The notes under the pieces are model-generated. The model saw only the letters and a program-made list of their open reading frames with translations, was not told where the DNA came from and did no database searches. Of a DNA stretch of 64,000 bases, positions 1 to 8,663 are shown piece after piece. The first letter of the stretch is position 1. Each line of letters begins with the position of its first letter. The position numbers and the translations under genes were made by a program. The stretch spans positions 1 to 64,000 of the forward strand of contig JAIBAY010000012.1 of NCBI GenBank assembly GCA_019694975.1, in the 5' to 3' direction. The stretch is from Chitinophagales bacterium. Lineage in GTDB: Bacteria; Bacteroidota; Bacteroidia; Chitinophagales; UBA10324.

Positions 1-238
1 TAACAGTTCGGTTAGCGCTATTAATAGCGGGTATTTTCGACATTAGGTTTTGAGTTGTGAAAATAACAAGAACTTGATAAATAAGCGTTTAGTGATTTGG
101 AAGTTCTTTTTACGCATAGCGCCTATTTCTGCATCGCTGTCAGAGGTTATACCCCTTCAAAAAAAATCGCTGAAGCATGAAGATCAGCAGATGTGAGTTT
201 CTATGGCAAGTTAAGAGAATTTGTTTTTAATCCGCTTT
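1..238. other. Intergenic, no gene seen
   Basis: No coding frame is convincing here. The only structure is a perfect 14-bp palindrome (CGCTATTAATAGCG) at about 16-29. The stretch lies downstream of the recombinase gene. Confidence 0.4.
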
Positions 239-1843
239 TTATATGTTTTCTAATTTGTCTAATGGACTTACAATCTGATCAAAACCTTTGGTGGTAATAT
301 GAGTATAGATTTCTGTGGTTTTGCTGCTTTCATGCCCCAATAAACTTTGGATGTAACGAAGATCAGTTCCCTGCTCCAGCAAGTGGGTGGCAAAAGAGTG
401 ACGCAGCGTATGCACCGTCACTTTCTTTTTGATACCGGCTTTTTTTACGGCGGCATTCATGATCTCCTGAATACTCCTGACGGAATATTGTCCGCCACCA
501 ATTCCTTCAAAAAGCCATTCTTTCGGCCGGTGGATCTTAAAGTATTCGCGTAAGACAGCTAACAGCCTGTTTGATAAAAGTGAATACCTGTCCTTTTTGC
601 CTTTGGATTGTTCTATTCTGACCTGCATTCTTTTAGAGTCAATATCCTTTAACCGGACATTGATCAATTCACTCACTCTTAATCCTGCGGAATAACCAAG
701 CATTAAGATCGCTTTGTGCTTGATATTTCCTGTGGCATTGAGCAATGCACCTATTTCCTTTACATTCAAAACAACAGGCAGCGTCTTTTCTTTTATAGGT
801 CGCTCAATTAAATATACCTTCCGCTGTGCGCCCATAACCCTTTCGTAATAAAATTTAATGGCATTTATGGACTGGTTCTGATAGGAAGTAGATACCTGCC
901 GCTCGATTACCAGGTACCTGAGGAAATCAATGATCATGGCTTCATTTATGGCAGAGAGCTCCGCTTCATGGTAATAATTGATAAATTCCTCGAATGCCCC
1001 TTTGTATGTCTTCAAGGTTTTTTCACTGTACCTCAATTCCCGCAGCTTTATCAGGTATTCATCGGGGCATTTGCGATAGCTTCCGGCATCAAAGAAAGAC
1101 TTTCTTGGCTTTTTAGACGGATCCCTCAACTCCTCCTCGTAAATAATCTTGAGGTTCTGAGTGCTGGCGATTCTTGTTATTTCCGCCAGGAATTTTTCGG
1201 CAAATGGAATGCTCCAGCATTTGTGCTGCGGATTCCAGTTGCTGTACGGAACCTTCTTTACCGCATATGTCAGTTCCTTGTTAAATCCATAATATAATTT
1301 AAGCCGGCCTGCTATGGTTCTGATGATCAGTAAATCATTCTTTTCAATACTTCTGTGATCGTCAATGATTCCTATCACCGTTAGCGCTTCGTTGGTAACA
1401 ATTGTGGAAATTCTTTCTTTGAAATATTCTTGCAGCAAATCGATGTTACCCGGATAATTGGGGATCACCCAGCAAAATTGCTTGCGGTCCCACCTGCTGT
1501 ACCGGAAGGAAAGGAGGAACTTCGTATCCACCTCATTCTTTGGCAAGTGAACGGTTATTTTCCGACCAGAAACCTGTATGCTGACGTTGGCATTGGTTTT
1601 TTGGCGAGACGATGCATGCGCTGCATCTATGGCAGTTGTGGGTTTTGATTCATATTCAACTCCGGGAAACATTTTTTTCAATTCCGCGAAGGCGATTTTA
1701 TTGTATGGAATATGCCACGCTTTTTGCTTGGCGCTCCATTTCGCGTCCGGCAGCCGCTTTATTTTTGACTCTGTTTCCACATTGAATGGAAAATCAATTT
1801 TGATCCGGTATTCATTCCGGTGAAATATTTTGCTGGCTTTCAT
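239..1843 (-). CDS. Tyrosine recombinase/integrase with triple WxIP-repeat N-terminus
   Basis: This 534-residue protein is a tyrosine site-specific recombinase that should cut and rejoin DNA through a 3'-phosphotyrosine. The C-terminal catalytic half (about 360-530) shows Arg389 in GLRVSE, the HTLRH box (His478, Arg481), a GH pair and the nucleophile Tyr513 in EIYTHI. A SAM-like core-binding domain occupies roughly 255-345. The first 235 residues are odd: they hold three repeats with the strict pattern W-x6-W-x-I-P at Trp36/Trp43, Trp118/Trp125 and Trp203/Trp210. These resemble HARP-type nucleic-acid-binding segments (inference). XerC/XerD are about 300 residues, so the N-terminal extension is large. 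The extra helix typical of integron IntI is not visible. No excision partner is adjacent. An inverted-repeat element and a hairpin copy of the dispersed repeat lie just upstream of the start. Confidence 0.9.
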   Translation of the reverse strand: MKASKIFHRNEYRIKIDFPFNVETESKIKRLPDAKWSAKQKAWHIPYNKIAFAELKKMFPGVEYESKPTTAIDAAHASSRQKTNANVSIQVSGRKITVHLPKNEVDTKFLLSFRYSRWDRKQFCWVIPNYPGNIDLLQEYFKERISTIVTNEALTVIGIIDDHRSIEKNDLLIIRTIAGRLKLYYGFNKELTYAVKKVPYSNWNPQHKCWSIPFAEKFLAEITRIASTQNLKIIYEEELRDPSKKPRKSFFDAGSYRKCPDEYLIKLRELRYSEKTLKTYKGAFEEFINYYHEAELSAINEAMIIDFLRYLVIERQVSTSYQNQSINAIKFYYERVMGAQRKVYLIERPIKEKTLPVVLNVKEIGALLNATGNIKHKAILMLGYSAGLRVSELINVRLKDIDSKRMQVRIEQSKGKKDRYSLLSNRLLAVLREYFKIHRPKEWLFEGIGGGQYSVRSIQEIMNAAVKKAGIKKKVTVHTLRHSFATHLLEQGTDLRYIQSLLGHESSKTTEIYTHITTKGFDQIVSPLDKLENI

Positions 1844-2010
1844 ACGATACTTCTATAATTGTGAATAATATATTATAACGTTCACAAGAAATGAAATAAA
1901 AAATCCGCACCTACATTTCAGCCTGATTTATCTTGCCATAGATCAGCATTTCTGATTCCCATACATATCAGATGTTCAGATCAACCTGTAGCTTTCAAAT
2001 TTAAAAAAAC

Positions 2011-2157
2011 TGTCACTATTATCCGACTAACGTGGGCTAAAGCCCGCCAGGAGCGGGTTTCATCCTACAACCCCGCTGAAACGTGGGGTTATAGGATGCT
2101 TGCCAGTAGTGGGTTTCAGCTTAATCACCGATATTTTAGTCGGACAATAATGATAGA
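2011..2157. repeat. Small inverted-repeat (MITE-like) element, second type
   Basis: The ends are near-perfect inverted repeats. The left end reads TGTCACTATTATCCGACTAA. The right end, read on the other strand, is TATCATTATTGTCCGACTAA. The middle contains an inner hairpin with arms CATCCTACAACCCC and GGGGTTATAGGATG around a 10-base loop. Its terminal sequence differs from the larger repeat family, although both carry a CCGACTAA/CCGGACTAA-like core. No second copy was seen. Confidence 0.55.
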
Positions 2158-2297
2158 TTATTGGTAGCTGATAATAAAGTAAGTGAGTGAAATAGATTAG
2201 TGAATACACTATAACAAGTGATCGGCTTCGCCGCCGCCATCTAACAATTTAACCCTCCAACCATTGCCTGAAAAGATGAACGAATTGTCTTTCACCT

Positions 2298-2362
2298 CCA
2301 TTGGTAGGGATTTTTAATCAAAGGTGTTCGAAACCCTTTGATTACAAATCCGGACTAACGAG
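2298..2362. repeat. Dispersed repeat, hairpin-only copy (copy A)
   Basis: The left terminal repeat of the ~270-bp family (TTGGTAGGGATTTTTAATC, then GGTGTTCGAAACC) is followed directly by the right terminal repeat (TTGATTACAAATC, then CGGACTAACGAGG). The whole internal region is missing. The result is a ~30-bp-arm hairpin, as expected from internal deletion of a full copy. Confidence 0.75.
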
Positions 2363-2410
2363 GAAAGACCGGTTTACCCGCTCGTGCTGCAAAAAAAAAA
2401 TTGTTCTTGG

Positions 2411-3631
2411 CTAATGAACCAGAATCTTATCAGTACCAGTTTGTTCTCTGGTAATAAGGTTTACCAGGTAAAGTCCCGGAGATAGTGATTCCAAATCCAA
2501 ATCAATTTTCCCGGCAGTGCTAAAATCCTGAGAAAAAACCTGCTTCCCTAAAGAAGAGAAGATTTGAACGCTAACAGGTCCTGGATTTTTGGATTCGATG
2601 CTCAGTATCTCTGAAACCGGGTTAGGATACATTTTGAAATTCAGAACCGGTTCCTGCTTTATTCCGGTAGTTAAATAGGTACTTTTTGCGAAAATGGAAT
2701 TGTCACAAACAATTTCAGAAACAAGATCGGGGACGAAACCAGCTACATACGTATTGCTATAAGTATTGAAAGCAATCATTCTAAGCATATTGCCGGTGTT
2801 CATTGCAACCAGCAAAAAGGTCCCTGTATTTTGGTCAAAAGAAGATGAACCACCCACGTAATAAGGAAAACCGATCAGCTCTCCGCGGTTAATAATATCT
2901 CCGGTTGTTTTATCTATCTCGACAATATTCCTTCCTGTGAAATTAAACAGGGAGTCATACGTATCACTCAGGGCATAAATGATTTCATTGACATTATCAA
3001 AATGAACGCTTGTAATATTGTTGTAAGGCGCTGTTGAATTCAGAATTGTTTTCGTGAATGAAAACAGGCTATCTCGCACAGGTACTGCATATAAACACAA
3101 AGCAGGATCATTGGTAAAACCCACATAATAAAGAATGCCGTTATTTGAATCAAAACCAATGGCATCGCTGACAATACCATTCGCACCCGGTTCATAGATA
3201 ATACCGATCAGGCTGTCCTGATTCGCACTGATATTGTATTCATAAATGCTGATATATTCCTCGGTTTCCATTAACAGGTTGTACATTTTTCCGTTGCTCA
3301 TATCGAATTCTGAAACATTGGTATATAAGGACCCACCTGCCAGATTTTCCATACCGGTAACTGAATTATATGAATACAATCCTGAGCTGCCGTCCGCAAT
3401 TCCGGTAATATAATACGTGCTGTTAAGTGCATCAAACGCTGAGGTGGCGAAATAATAGCCATCCAGCATGGTTGGTATCACATTTACGGTTAGCGAATCC
3501 AGCGCCTGCCACTGAATGAGGTTAATGCTGCCGGTACTGGAATTGGTGGAAGCTCCGATAAGATTTATCTGCGCAAAAACTCCGATATGCAGGGTGGTCA
3601 CTAAAATACAGCTCAAAAATGCTTTTTTCAT
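2411..3631 (-). CDS. Secreted T9SS-sorted protein of unknown function
   Basis: This 406-residue protein starts with a clear signal peptide (MKKAFLSCILVTTLHIGVFA, cleaved near Gln21). It ends (about 330-406) in a T9SS type A sorting tail with the MYPNP motif, an SLSPGLYLV segment and a basic end. The protein is therefore expected to cross the outer membrane by type IX secretion. The body is rich in aromatic and Asp/Asn residues, with loosely repeated strands such as YYITGIADGSSGLYSYN and ILYYVGF. This suggests a beta-propeller-like fold, but I cannot name a family. There are no catalytic motifs. It lies alone, with the LytTR/LytS pair upstream on the same strand and a 210-bp gap between. Confidence 0.85.
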   Translation of the reverse strand: MKKAFLSCILVTTLHIGVFAQINLIGASTNSSTGSINLIQWQALDSLTVNVIPTMLDGYYFATSAFDALNSTYYITGIADGSSGLYSYNSVTGMENLAGGSLYTNVSEFDMSNGKMYNLLMETEEYISIYEYNISANQDSLIGIIYEPGANGIVSDAIGFDSNNGILYYVGFTNDPALCLYAVPVRDSLFSFTKTILNSTAPYNNITSVHFDNVNEIIYALSDTYDSLFNFTGRNIVEIDKTTGDIINRGELIGFPYYVGGSSSFDQNTGTFLLVAMNTGNMLRMIAFNTYSNTYVAGFVPDLVSEIVCDNSIFAKSTYLTTGIKQEPVLNFKMYPNPVSEILSIESKNPGPVSVQIFSSLGKQVFSQDFSTAGKIDLDLESLSPGLYLVNLITREQTGTDKILVH

Positions 3632-3843
3632 AAGGATTTGTTCTCTTCATCTAACAAAAAGAAGTTAATAATGTTCAAATTTATTTTCTGTCGCTCAGTC
3701 CCAGGTAGGCGTCTCGCCAATCAGGGAAAAACAGACGAACTCAACGCATATTGAATCCTTCGTTACAAAACCTGCCGCTACTACACTGCTGTGTCTGTTT
3801 ATTATTTTCTTTTCCATAATAGGCAGATGACTGTCAATCATGC

Positions 3844-4560
3844 TCAAAATCCTGTTATCTTCTTAAATGCCGCCGCTTTTCTAATTGAGATTCCGATATT
3901 AACTCCATTTTTTAGTATGGCTTTGAGTCCTCGTTTATCCGAGGTTTTTATATTTGATACGAGATGGAGATTGATAATCTGGCGGCGGTTGACACGAAAA
4001 AAATCAGCAGATGGTAACTGCTCCATTATTTGTTTAAGCGAGCGATGCATCAAACAGGAACGATGGTCAAAATAGAATTTAGAATAGTTTCCCAGTGATT
4101 CGATCAGGTAGATATCTATCAGCTTAATAAAATAACAGTATTGGCCATCCTTTAAAAAAATCTGTTTATTCATACCAGTATCCGATTTGTTGTCAGTCTC
4201 CAGATCTTTTCTCACTTTTTCAATGGTCTTTGACAACCGTTCGGGCTTGACTGGTTTCATTATATAGTCCAGCGCGTTTTTTTCAAATGCCTTAACAGCA
4301 AATTTGTCGTAGGCAGTAATAAAAACCACTCTTGGTACTGTTTTTAGTTCATCGAGTAATTCAAACCCGTTTCTCCCTGGCATGTTCACATCAAGAAAAA
4401 GAAGCTGGGGTTGATAGAACTGGATTTTCTCCAGCGCATCCGTAACGTTTTTAGCCTCACCAAGAATTTCTATTTCCGGATAGGAAGACAATAAATACCG
4501 CAGCTCCTTTCTTGCCAGCGGTTCATCATCAATAATCAGTGTCCTGATCGGACTATTCAT
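3844..4560 (-). CDS. LytTR-family response regulator
   Basis: This 238-residue regulator has a receiver domain (1-120) with acidic Asp11/Asp12, phosphoacceptor Asp57 in LFLDVNMPG, and the lysine of the YIMKP motif. A LytTR DNA-binding domain follows (about 135-238), with the family phrase ADFFRVNRRQIINL. The start codon overlaps the stop of the upstream kinase by four bases, so the two are translationally coupled. The target genes cannot be read from the sequence. The T9SS gene immediately downstream or the divergent deiminase gene are candidates by position only. Confidence 0.95.
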   Translation of the reverse strand: MNSPIRTLIIDDEPLARKELRYLLSSYPEIEILGEAKNVTDALEKIQFYQPQLLFLDVNMPGRNGFELLDELKTVPRVVFITAYDKFAVKAFEKNALDYIMKPVKPERLSKTIEKVRKDLETDNKSDTGMNKQIFLKDGQYCYFIKLIDIYLIESLGNYSKFYFDHRSCLMHRSLKQIMEQLPSADFFRVNRRQIINLHLVSNIKTSDKRGLKAILKNGVNIGISIRKAAAFKKITGF

Positions 4561-5663
4561 AATAATGGTATGATTACGGTAGCCTTTACGACCTGATTTT
4601 CTGAGTGAATGTTGAATGATGCGCCTTCTCCATAATTCAGCTTCAATCGTCTTGCAAGGTTTCGAAAACCGATTCCGCTTGCTACCTCAAAATCAAAATT
4701 GCCTTTGTTTTCAACGCAAAGTTTCAATTGATTCTTTGTTTTTGTTCCCCGGATGGTTATGGTTCCACCTTGTTCATGCTGACTGATACCATGCTTGATG
4801 GCATTTTCGGTGAGCATCTGCAGTATCATTGGCGGAACCGCCACATCAAGTGCATCGGGATCTATCAGCAGATCGCACTCTAACCGTTCCTCAAACCTGA
4901 TTTTTTCAAGACAGAGGTAATCATTTACCAAAGCAAGCTCATCCTTCAAACTTATCAATTGCCTGCTGTGAAAATTTAATGATGTTCGAAGTAAATCAGA
5001 AAGCTGTGTAATTGCCTCCCGGGCACCATGTGGGTTCTCCAGCGTAAGTGCTTTAATGCTGTTTAGCGCATTAAAGAGAAAATGCGGGTTGAGCTGACTT
5101 TTTAAACTATCAAGCTCAGCTGATTTCAGTAATGCATCCGCCTCAGCCTTTTCCTGTTCGATACGCGCTTTTTCGGCCTCCGTTCTTCCGAGCGATTGTG
5201 CAAACTTATATGTGTGATAGCTAAAAAACCAGATTGAAACAATGCTGCAGTTTATTGAGAAATAGCTGAGGTAATCAAAAAAATGGAGCGGTTCACCATT
5301 TGGTTCTTCCAAATAATAATAGAATAGTATCGACATTAATGCGATTACAGCACTCAGGGCAACAGTTCCGATTAAGGCATAACCAATCACAGAAACCAGT
5401 GAGCTGTAATTGATCTTCAGCTTTCGAAGTGTATTGCGGTAAATGTGGGATCCAAGAATGCTGATCGTGTTGAAAGATATTAACTCGATCAGCCCCACTT
5501 CGAAACTGCTGTATCGCCATATATTAATATTCAGGTATCCGTTGTATAGTGTCCAAAAAATAATCTGGACACACCAATACTTCTTCTCATGGCTCAAATT
5601 TTTCCATATTGATACCAGGTCAGGCAATTGGGTGGCTGTGAGGATAAAGATATGAATAGTCAT
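4557..5663 (-). CDS. LytS-type sensor histidine kinase
   Basis: This 368-residue membrane kinase pairs with the downstream LytTR regulator. The first ~160 residues hold about four hydrophobic membrane segments and no recognisable extracellular sensor domain. A short charged coiled coil (160-190, EAEKARIEQEKAEADALL) leads into the His_kinase domain. The phosphoacceptor His194 sits in LNPHFLFNALNSI. The ATPase domain follows with an N-box (MLTENAIKHGI) and a G-box (GIGFRNLARRL). This is the usual Bacteroidota LytS architecture. The stop codon overlaps the regulator start. The gene is divergent from the deiminase gene at 5791. Confidence 0.95.
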   Translation of the reverse strand: MTIHIFILTATQLPDLVSIWKNLSHEKKYWCVQIIFWTLYNGYLNINIWRYSSFEVGLIELISFNTISILGSHIYRNTLRKLKINYSSLVSVIGYALIGTVALSAVIALMSILFYYYLEEPNGEPLHFFDYLSYFSINCSIVSIWFFSYHTYKFAQSLGRTEAEKARIEQEKAEADALLKSAELDSLKSQLNPHFLFNALNSIKALTLENPHGAREAITQLSDLLRTSLNFHSRQLISLKDELALVNDYLCLEKIRFEERLECDLLIDPDALDVAVPPMILQMLTENAIKHGISQHEQGGTITIRGTKTKNQLKLCVENKGNFDFEVASGIGFRNLARRLKLNYGEGASFNIHSENQVVKATVIIPLL

Positions 5664-5790
5664 TCACAACAAGGTTCCCGGGTTCATATCATTAAATACA
5701 AATACGCTCATCCTCAAAAATAAACGCTCATGTAATTTTCCTGATTTCCGCGATTTCATTTCTTAATATTTGCATCAAACAAATGAAATC

Positions 5791-7743
5791 ATGAAAAAGA
5801 TCCTGTTACTCACTCTTGTTTGCACGGTTTACCTACTGAACAGCACGGTCCATGCTCAGTACCCTGTGCGAATGGCGGCGGAATTCGATCCATGTATCGG
5901 AACGCTCATCACCTGGCCACTTGGCATTCCTCAGTCGCTGGTTATTGATTTGGCGAAGGAAAATACCCTGTATGTTGCAGTCGGTTCAACAGCTGAACAA
6001 ACAAGCGCGATATCACTTTTCACTTCTTTGGGTGTGAACATGAACAATTGTGAGTTTGTTCAGGCACCTCACAATACCCATTGGTCCAGGGATTGGGGCC
6101 CAAACTGCACATTCGATAGCGAAGGAGTCGCCGGTATTCTGGATTTCACTTTTAAAGGATACCTATGGGTGCCCGGATGCGGGTCTACCGGGAATGGTTC
6201 TTATTTTGGAAATCATACCAAAGATGATGCGGTCAATTCCATTATAGCAAGTACGCTGGGCTTGCCGCTGCGGTTTATGCCAAGCCATTTCGTCGGAGGC
6301 AACAACATGGTGGATGGTCTGGGTACCGCTGTTTCGTCAAATCAAATGATTAAGGAGAATGAAAAAAACTTTATTGACTCATCTACCTTTATTAATTATG
6401 CAAAAACATACTGCGGAATAAATAGTTATTACTTCGTGGATAATCCGGAGGATTTAGGTATCCAGCATATAGACTGTTTCGCAAAATTTCTGGATGAGGA
6501 AACGATTCTGATAAAAGAAGTGAGTCCGGCCAACACTGATTATACCTGCATTGAACACCTGGTCGATCAGGTAAAAGAAATGAAAAGTGTTTATGGAAGA
6601 CCCTATAAAATTGTCAGGATATTTGCAGGGGAATACAGTGGCGACCTGACTGCCGCCTATACCAATGCGCTGATACTAAATAAAAACGTTTACGTTCCTC
6701 TTTTCGGCATTTCAACGGACTCGATGGCCCTCGAAACATACCGAAATGCAATGCCTGGCTATACAGTAACCGGGTATACCTCTTCCGGAGCTTCCAAATG
6801 GTATTATTATGACGCATTACATTGCCGCACGATGGGTATTTTCGACAAAGACATGCTTCGGATCGTTCACAGATCCCTTGACTCCGTTATCACTTCAGGC
6901 TCGAACTCCATTCCAATATTGGTAGCTGTTGACGCGCGGAGCGGCCTGGGACTTATCCAGGAAAATTGCCGCCTTTACTGGAGAATAAAAGGAACATCAT
7001 CCTGGCAAAGCGTCCAGTTGACAACAACGGGTGGTATTGATTCGATGACTGCAAACATTCCCCCACAGTTGTCGGGGACCAGCATTGAATACTATATTCA
7101 GGCAGCAGATTCCTCTGGTCGCACGGTTACATTGCCAAGGTCAGCTCCAGACTGGGTGTTCAGTTTTACAACAAGTGGAAGTGCATGCCTTATTCCAACC
7201 GGATTGAATTCAACCAATATTACCGCTCACAGCGTTGATTTAAATTGGAACCCGGTTGAGGCATCATCCAAATACAAAATTCAATACAAGAACGCTTCCT
7301 CAGGCGAGCCCTGGACGATAGTAAAACTTTCGGCCCCTGCTGCTACCTGTCATCTCACCGGCTTGAGTGCTGAAACAAAATACAAATGGAGGATCAAAAG
7401 CCTTTGCGGAGCTGACAAATCAGATTTTTCTGAGACAATAAAATTTACTACGGATGCCCAAAGAGAAACCAATGATGCAATCAATCAGAGCCTGGATCTG
7501 GTAATTTACCCCAACCCGGTTGCATCAATTGCCCAACTCAGATTTACTTTGAAAGAAAGCAGCAACATTCATATTGACCTCCTTGATGTGCAGGGCAAAA
7601 TGATTGGCAGCTTATTTAACGACAACTTATCGGAAGGAATTCAGCTAGTAGATCTTGACCTGACGGCATTCGCAAGTGGCATGTACCTGTTCAGGGTTAG
7701 CTCAAAGGATTTTGTGGGTGTAGTTAAAGTTGCAAAACATTAA
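5791..7743 (+). CDS. Secreted PPAD-like peptidyl-arginine/agmatine deiminase, T9SS cargo
   Basis: The gene encodes about 650 residues. I chose the ATG at 5791, because MKKILLLTLVCTVYLLNS starts a proper signal peptide; the ATG at 5770 adds seven odd residues. Residues ~25-365 form a guanidino-deiminase fold (PAD_porph family). The expected catalytic residues are present: Asp101 in SRDWGP, His226 and Asp228 in QHIDCF, Asn292 in YTNALIL and the nucleophile Cys345 in ALHCRTMG. A beta-sandwich Ig-like segment (~365-465), a fibronectin III domain (~468-560) and a T9SS tail with IYPNP (~570-650) follow. The deiminase-Ig-T9SS order matches the Porphyromonas enzyme PPAD, which converts arginine to citrulline and ammonia. 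Peptide versus agmatine specificity cannot be decided by eye. The gene is divergent from the LytS/LytTR pair and is followed by a strong terminator. Confidence 0.88.
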   Translation: MKKILLLTLVCTVYLLNSTVHAQYPVRMAAEFDPCIGTLITWPLGIPQSLVIDLAKENTLYVAVGSTAEQTSAISLFTSLGVNMNNCEFVQAPHNTHWSRDWGPNCTFDSEGVAGILDFTFKGYLWVPGCGSTGNGSYFGNHTKDDAVNSIIASTLGLPLRFMPSHFVGGNNMVDGLGTAVSSNQMIKENEKNFIDSSTFINYAKTYCGINSYYFVDNPEDLGIQHIDCFAKFLDEETILIKEVSPANTDYTCIEHLVDQVKEMKSVYGRPYKIVRIFAGEYSGDLTAAYTNALILNKNVYVPLFGISTDSMALETYRNAMPGYTVTGYTSSGASKWYYYDALHCRTMGIFDKDMLRIVHRSLDSVITSGSNSIPILVAVDARSGLGLIQENCRLYWRIKGTSSWQSVQLTTTGGIDSMTANIPPQLSGTSIEYYIQAADSSGRTVTLPRSAPDWVFSFTTSGSACLIPTGLNSTNITAHSVDLNWNPVEASSKYKIQYKNASSGEPWTIVKLSAPAATCHLTGLSAETKYKWRIKSLCGADKSDFSETIKFTTDAQRETNDAINQSLDLVIYPNPVASIAQLRFTLKESSNIHIDLLDVQGKMIGSLFNDNLSEGIQLVDLDLTAFASGMYLFRVSSKDFVGVVKVAKH

Positions 7744-7759
7744 TTCATAAGAACAATGT

Positions 7760-7798
7760 AATGCAGGGACGCCGGATTTAGGCCGGTGTTCCTGCATT
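7760..7798 (+). terminator. Hairpin terminator after the deiminase gene
   Basis: The stem AATGCAGGGACGCCGG pairs with CCGGTGTTCCTGCATT around a short ATTTAGG loop, starting 17 bases after the stop codon. It is long and nearly perfect, but has no strong T-run. Confidence 0.7.
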
Positions 7799-8663
7799 CA
7801 TTGATTTGATGTCAGTCAAGATGTTCAATCCTAAGTGTTCGAATCCTTTAGAGTTATTAAACAGGTATTTATCTTAGCCAGGATCACAACCACATAGGAT
7901 GGCAACTTGTTTCATTATTTCTTCATCGGGTTCAAGTTCAGAGCAAAACCTGGCTTTATTAAAACTGGAGATGTTATTGAGTTTTCTTTAGGTATTTTTT
8001 AATTGATGGCCTGTTCCGTTGATCTGGATTTGTAATCACAAGTGTTCGAAATATCATCAAAGGCTTATCCGGTATACATTACAGCTGCTTTAAGGAAGCG
8101 TTTTCACCCATTTAAATATTCCTTTGGCATTGTGAATGTGATTTCTATCAGTGAGAAACATACATGAGGATTTTTCGGAACAAGTTCAGACTCGATTCTT
8201 AGACATTAAAAATGCTTTGGAACTGAAGCCAGTAAAGAGTTTCAAAGGTTTCGAACACTTGTTATTACAAATCCGCACTAACGGAGAAAACCCTCCCATT
8301 GGAATTCTGCAAAACGTCAGGCTTTGTAATAACGCCGCTCTCAAAACAATTTCATAAAACAGATCATGAGATATTGAGTGTGGGCGCATTAGACGCCATT
8401 TACCGGCGCTGGTTTTTTATGCAGTCACTTCATTTGAAAAACCTGAATCATCAACTTATCCTATTATTACAACGTGGCAAACGCTTTTCGCGTTTACCTC
8501 GTCGCTAAAAAGAAATCCATTGCCTGTCAGATGAAGGAGTAGCGATTATCTATGAAATTCCCTAATGAACCAAATGAGCCAAGTCCCTTTAATATCCTTC
8601 CTCTCATTTCGCTCTGCGAAAGATCGTGATGATTGTACATGAACATTTGGCTGTTTAAGCAGT
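7799..8663. other. Gene-free stretch around repeat copy B
   Basis: Apart from the full repeat copy at 8016-8284, this holds a degenerate inner-repeat fragment near 7833-7855 (AAGTGTTCGAATCCTTTA). About 380 bases at 8285-8663 show no credible gene; the short open frames there are chance. Confidence 0.5.
8016..8284 (+). repeat. Dispersed ~270-bp inverted-repeat element, copy B (subtype 2)
   Basis: The left end CGTTGATCTGGATTTGTA and inner box AGTGTTCGAAA face the right end GGTTTCGAACACTTG, then ATTACAAATC, then CGCACTAACGG. The interior is nearly the same as copy F (40023-40292), including GCATTGTGAATGTGATT and the ATTTTTCGGAACAAGTTCAG segment. It carries no open frame that could be a transposase. 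Confidence 0.85.

Larger units (their letters stand above)
1844..2410. other. Intergenic with two inverted-repeat elements
   Basis: About 570 bases separate the recombinase start from the end of the next gene. The stretch holds a 147-bp inverted-repeat element (about 2011-2157) and a hairpin-only copy of the dispersed repeat (about 2298-2362). No coding frame is credible. Confidence 0.5.

Noticed and set aside
2200-2260. CGGCTTCGCCGCCGCC and CTAACAATTT resembling a class 1 attC core
   Set aside because: Only scattered similarity; the paired core sites and the second arm are missing.
8151-8508. Short frames across repeat copy B
   Set aside because: They are created by the repeat interior and its flanks; equivalent frames in the other copies are not conserved as proteins.
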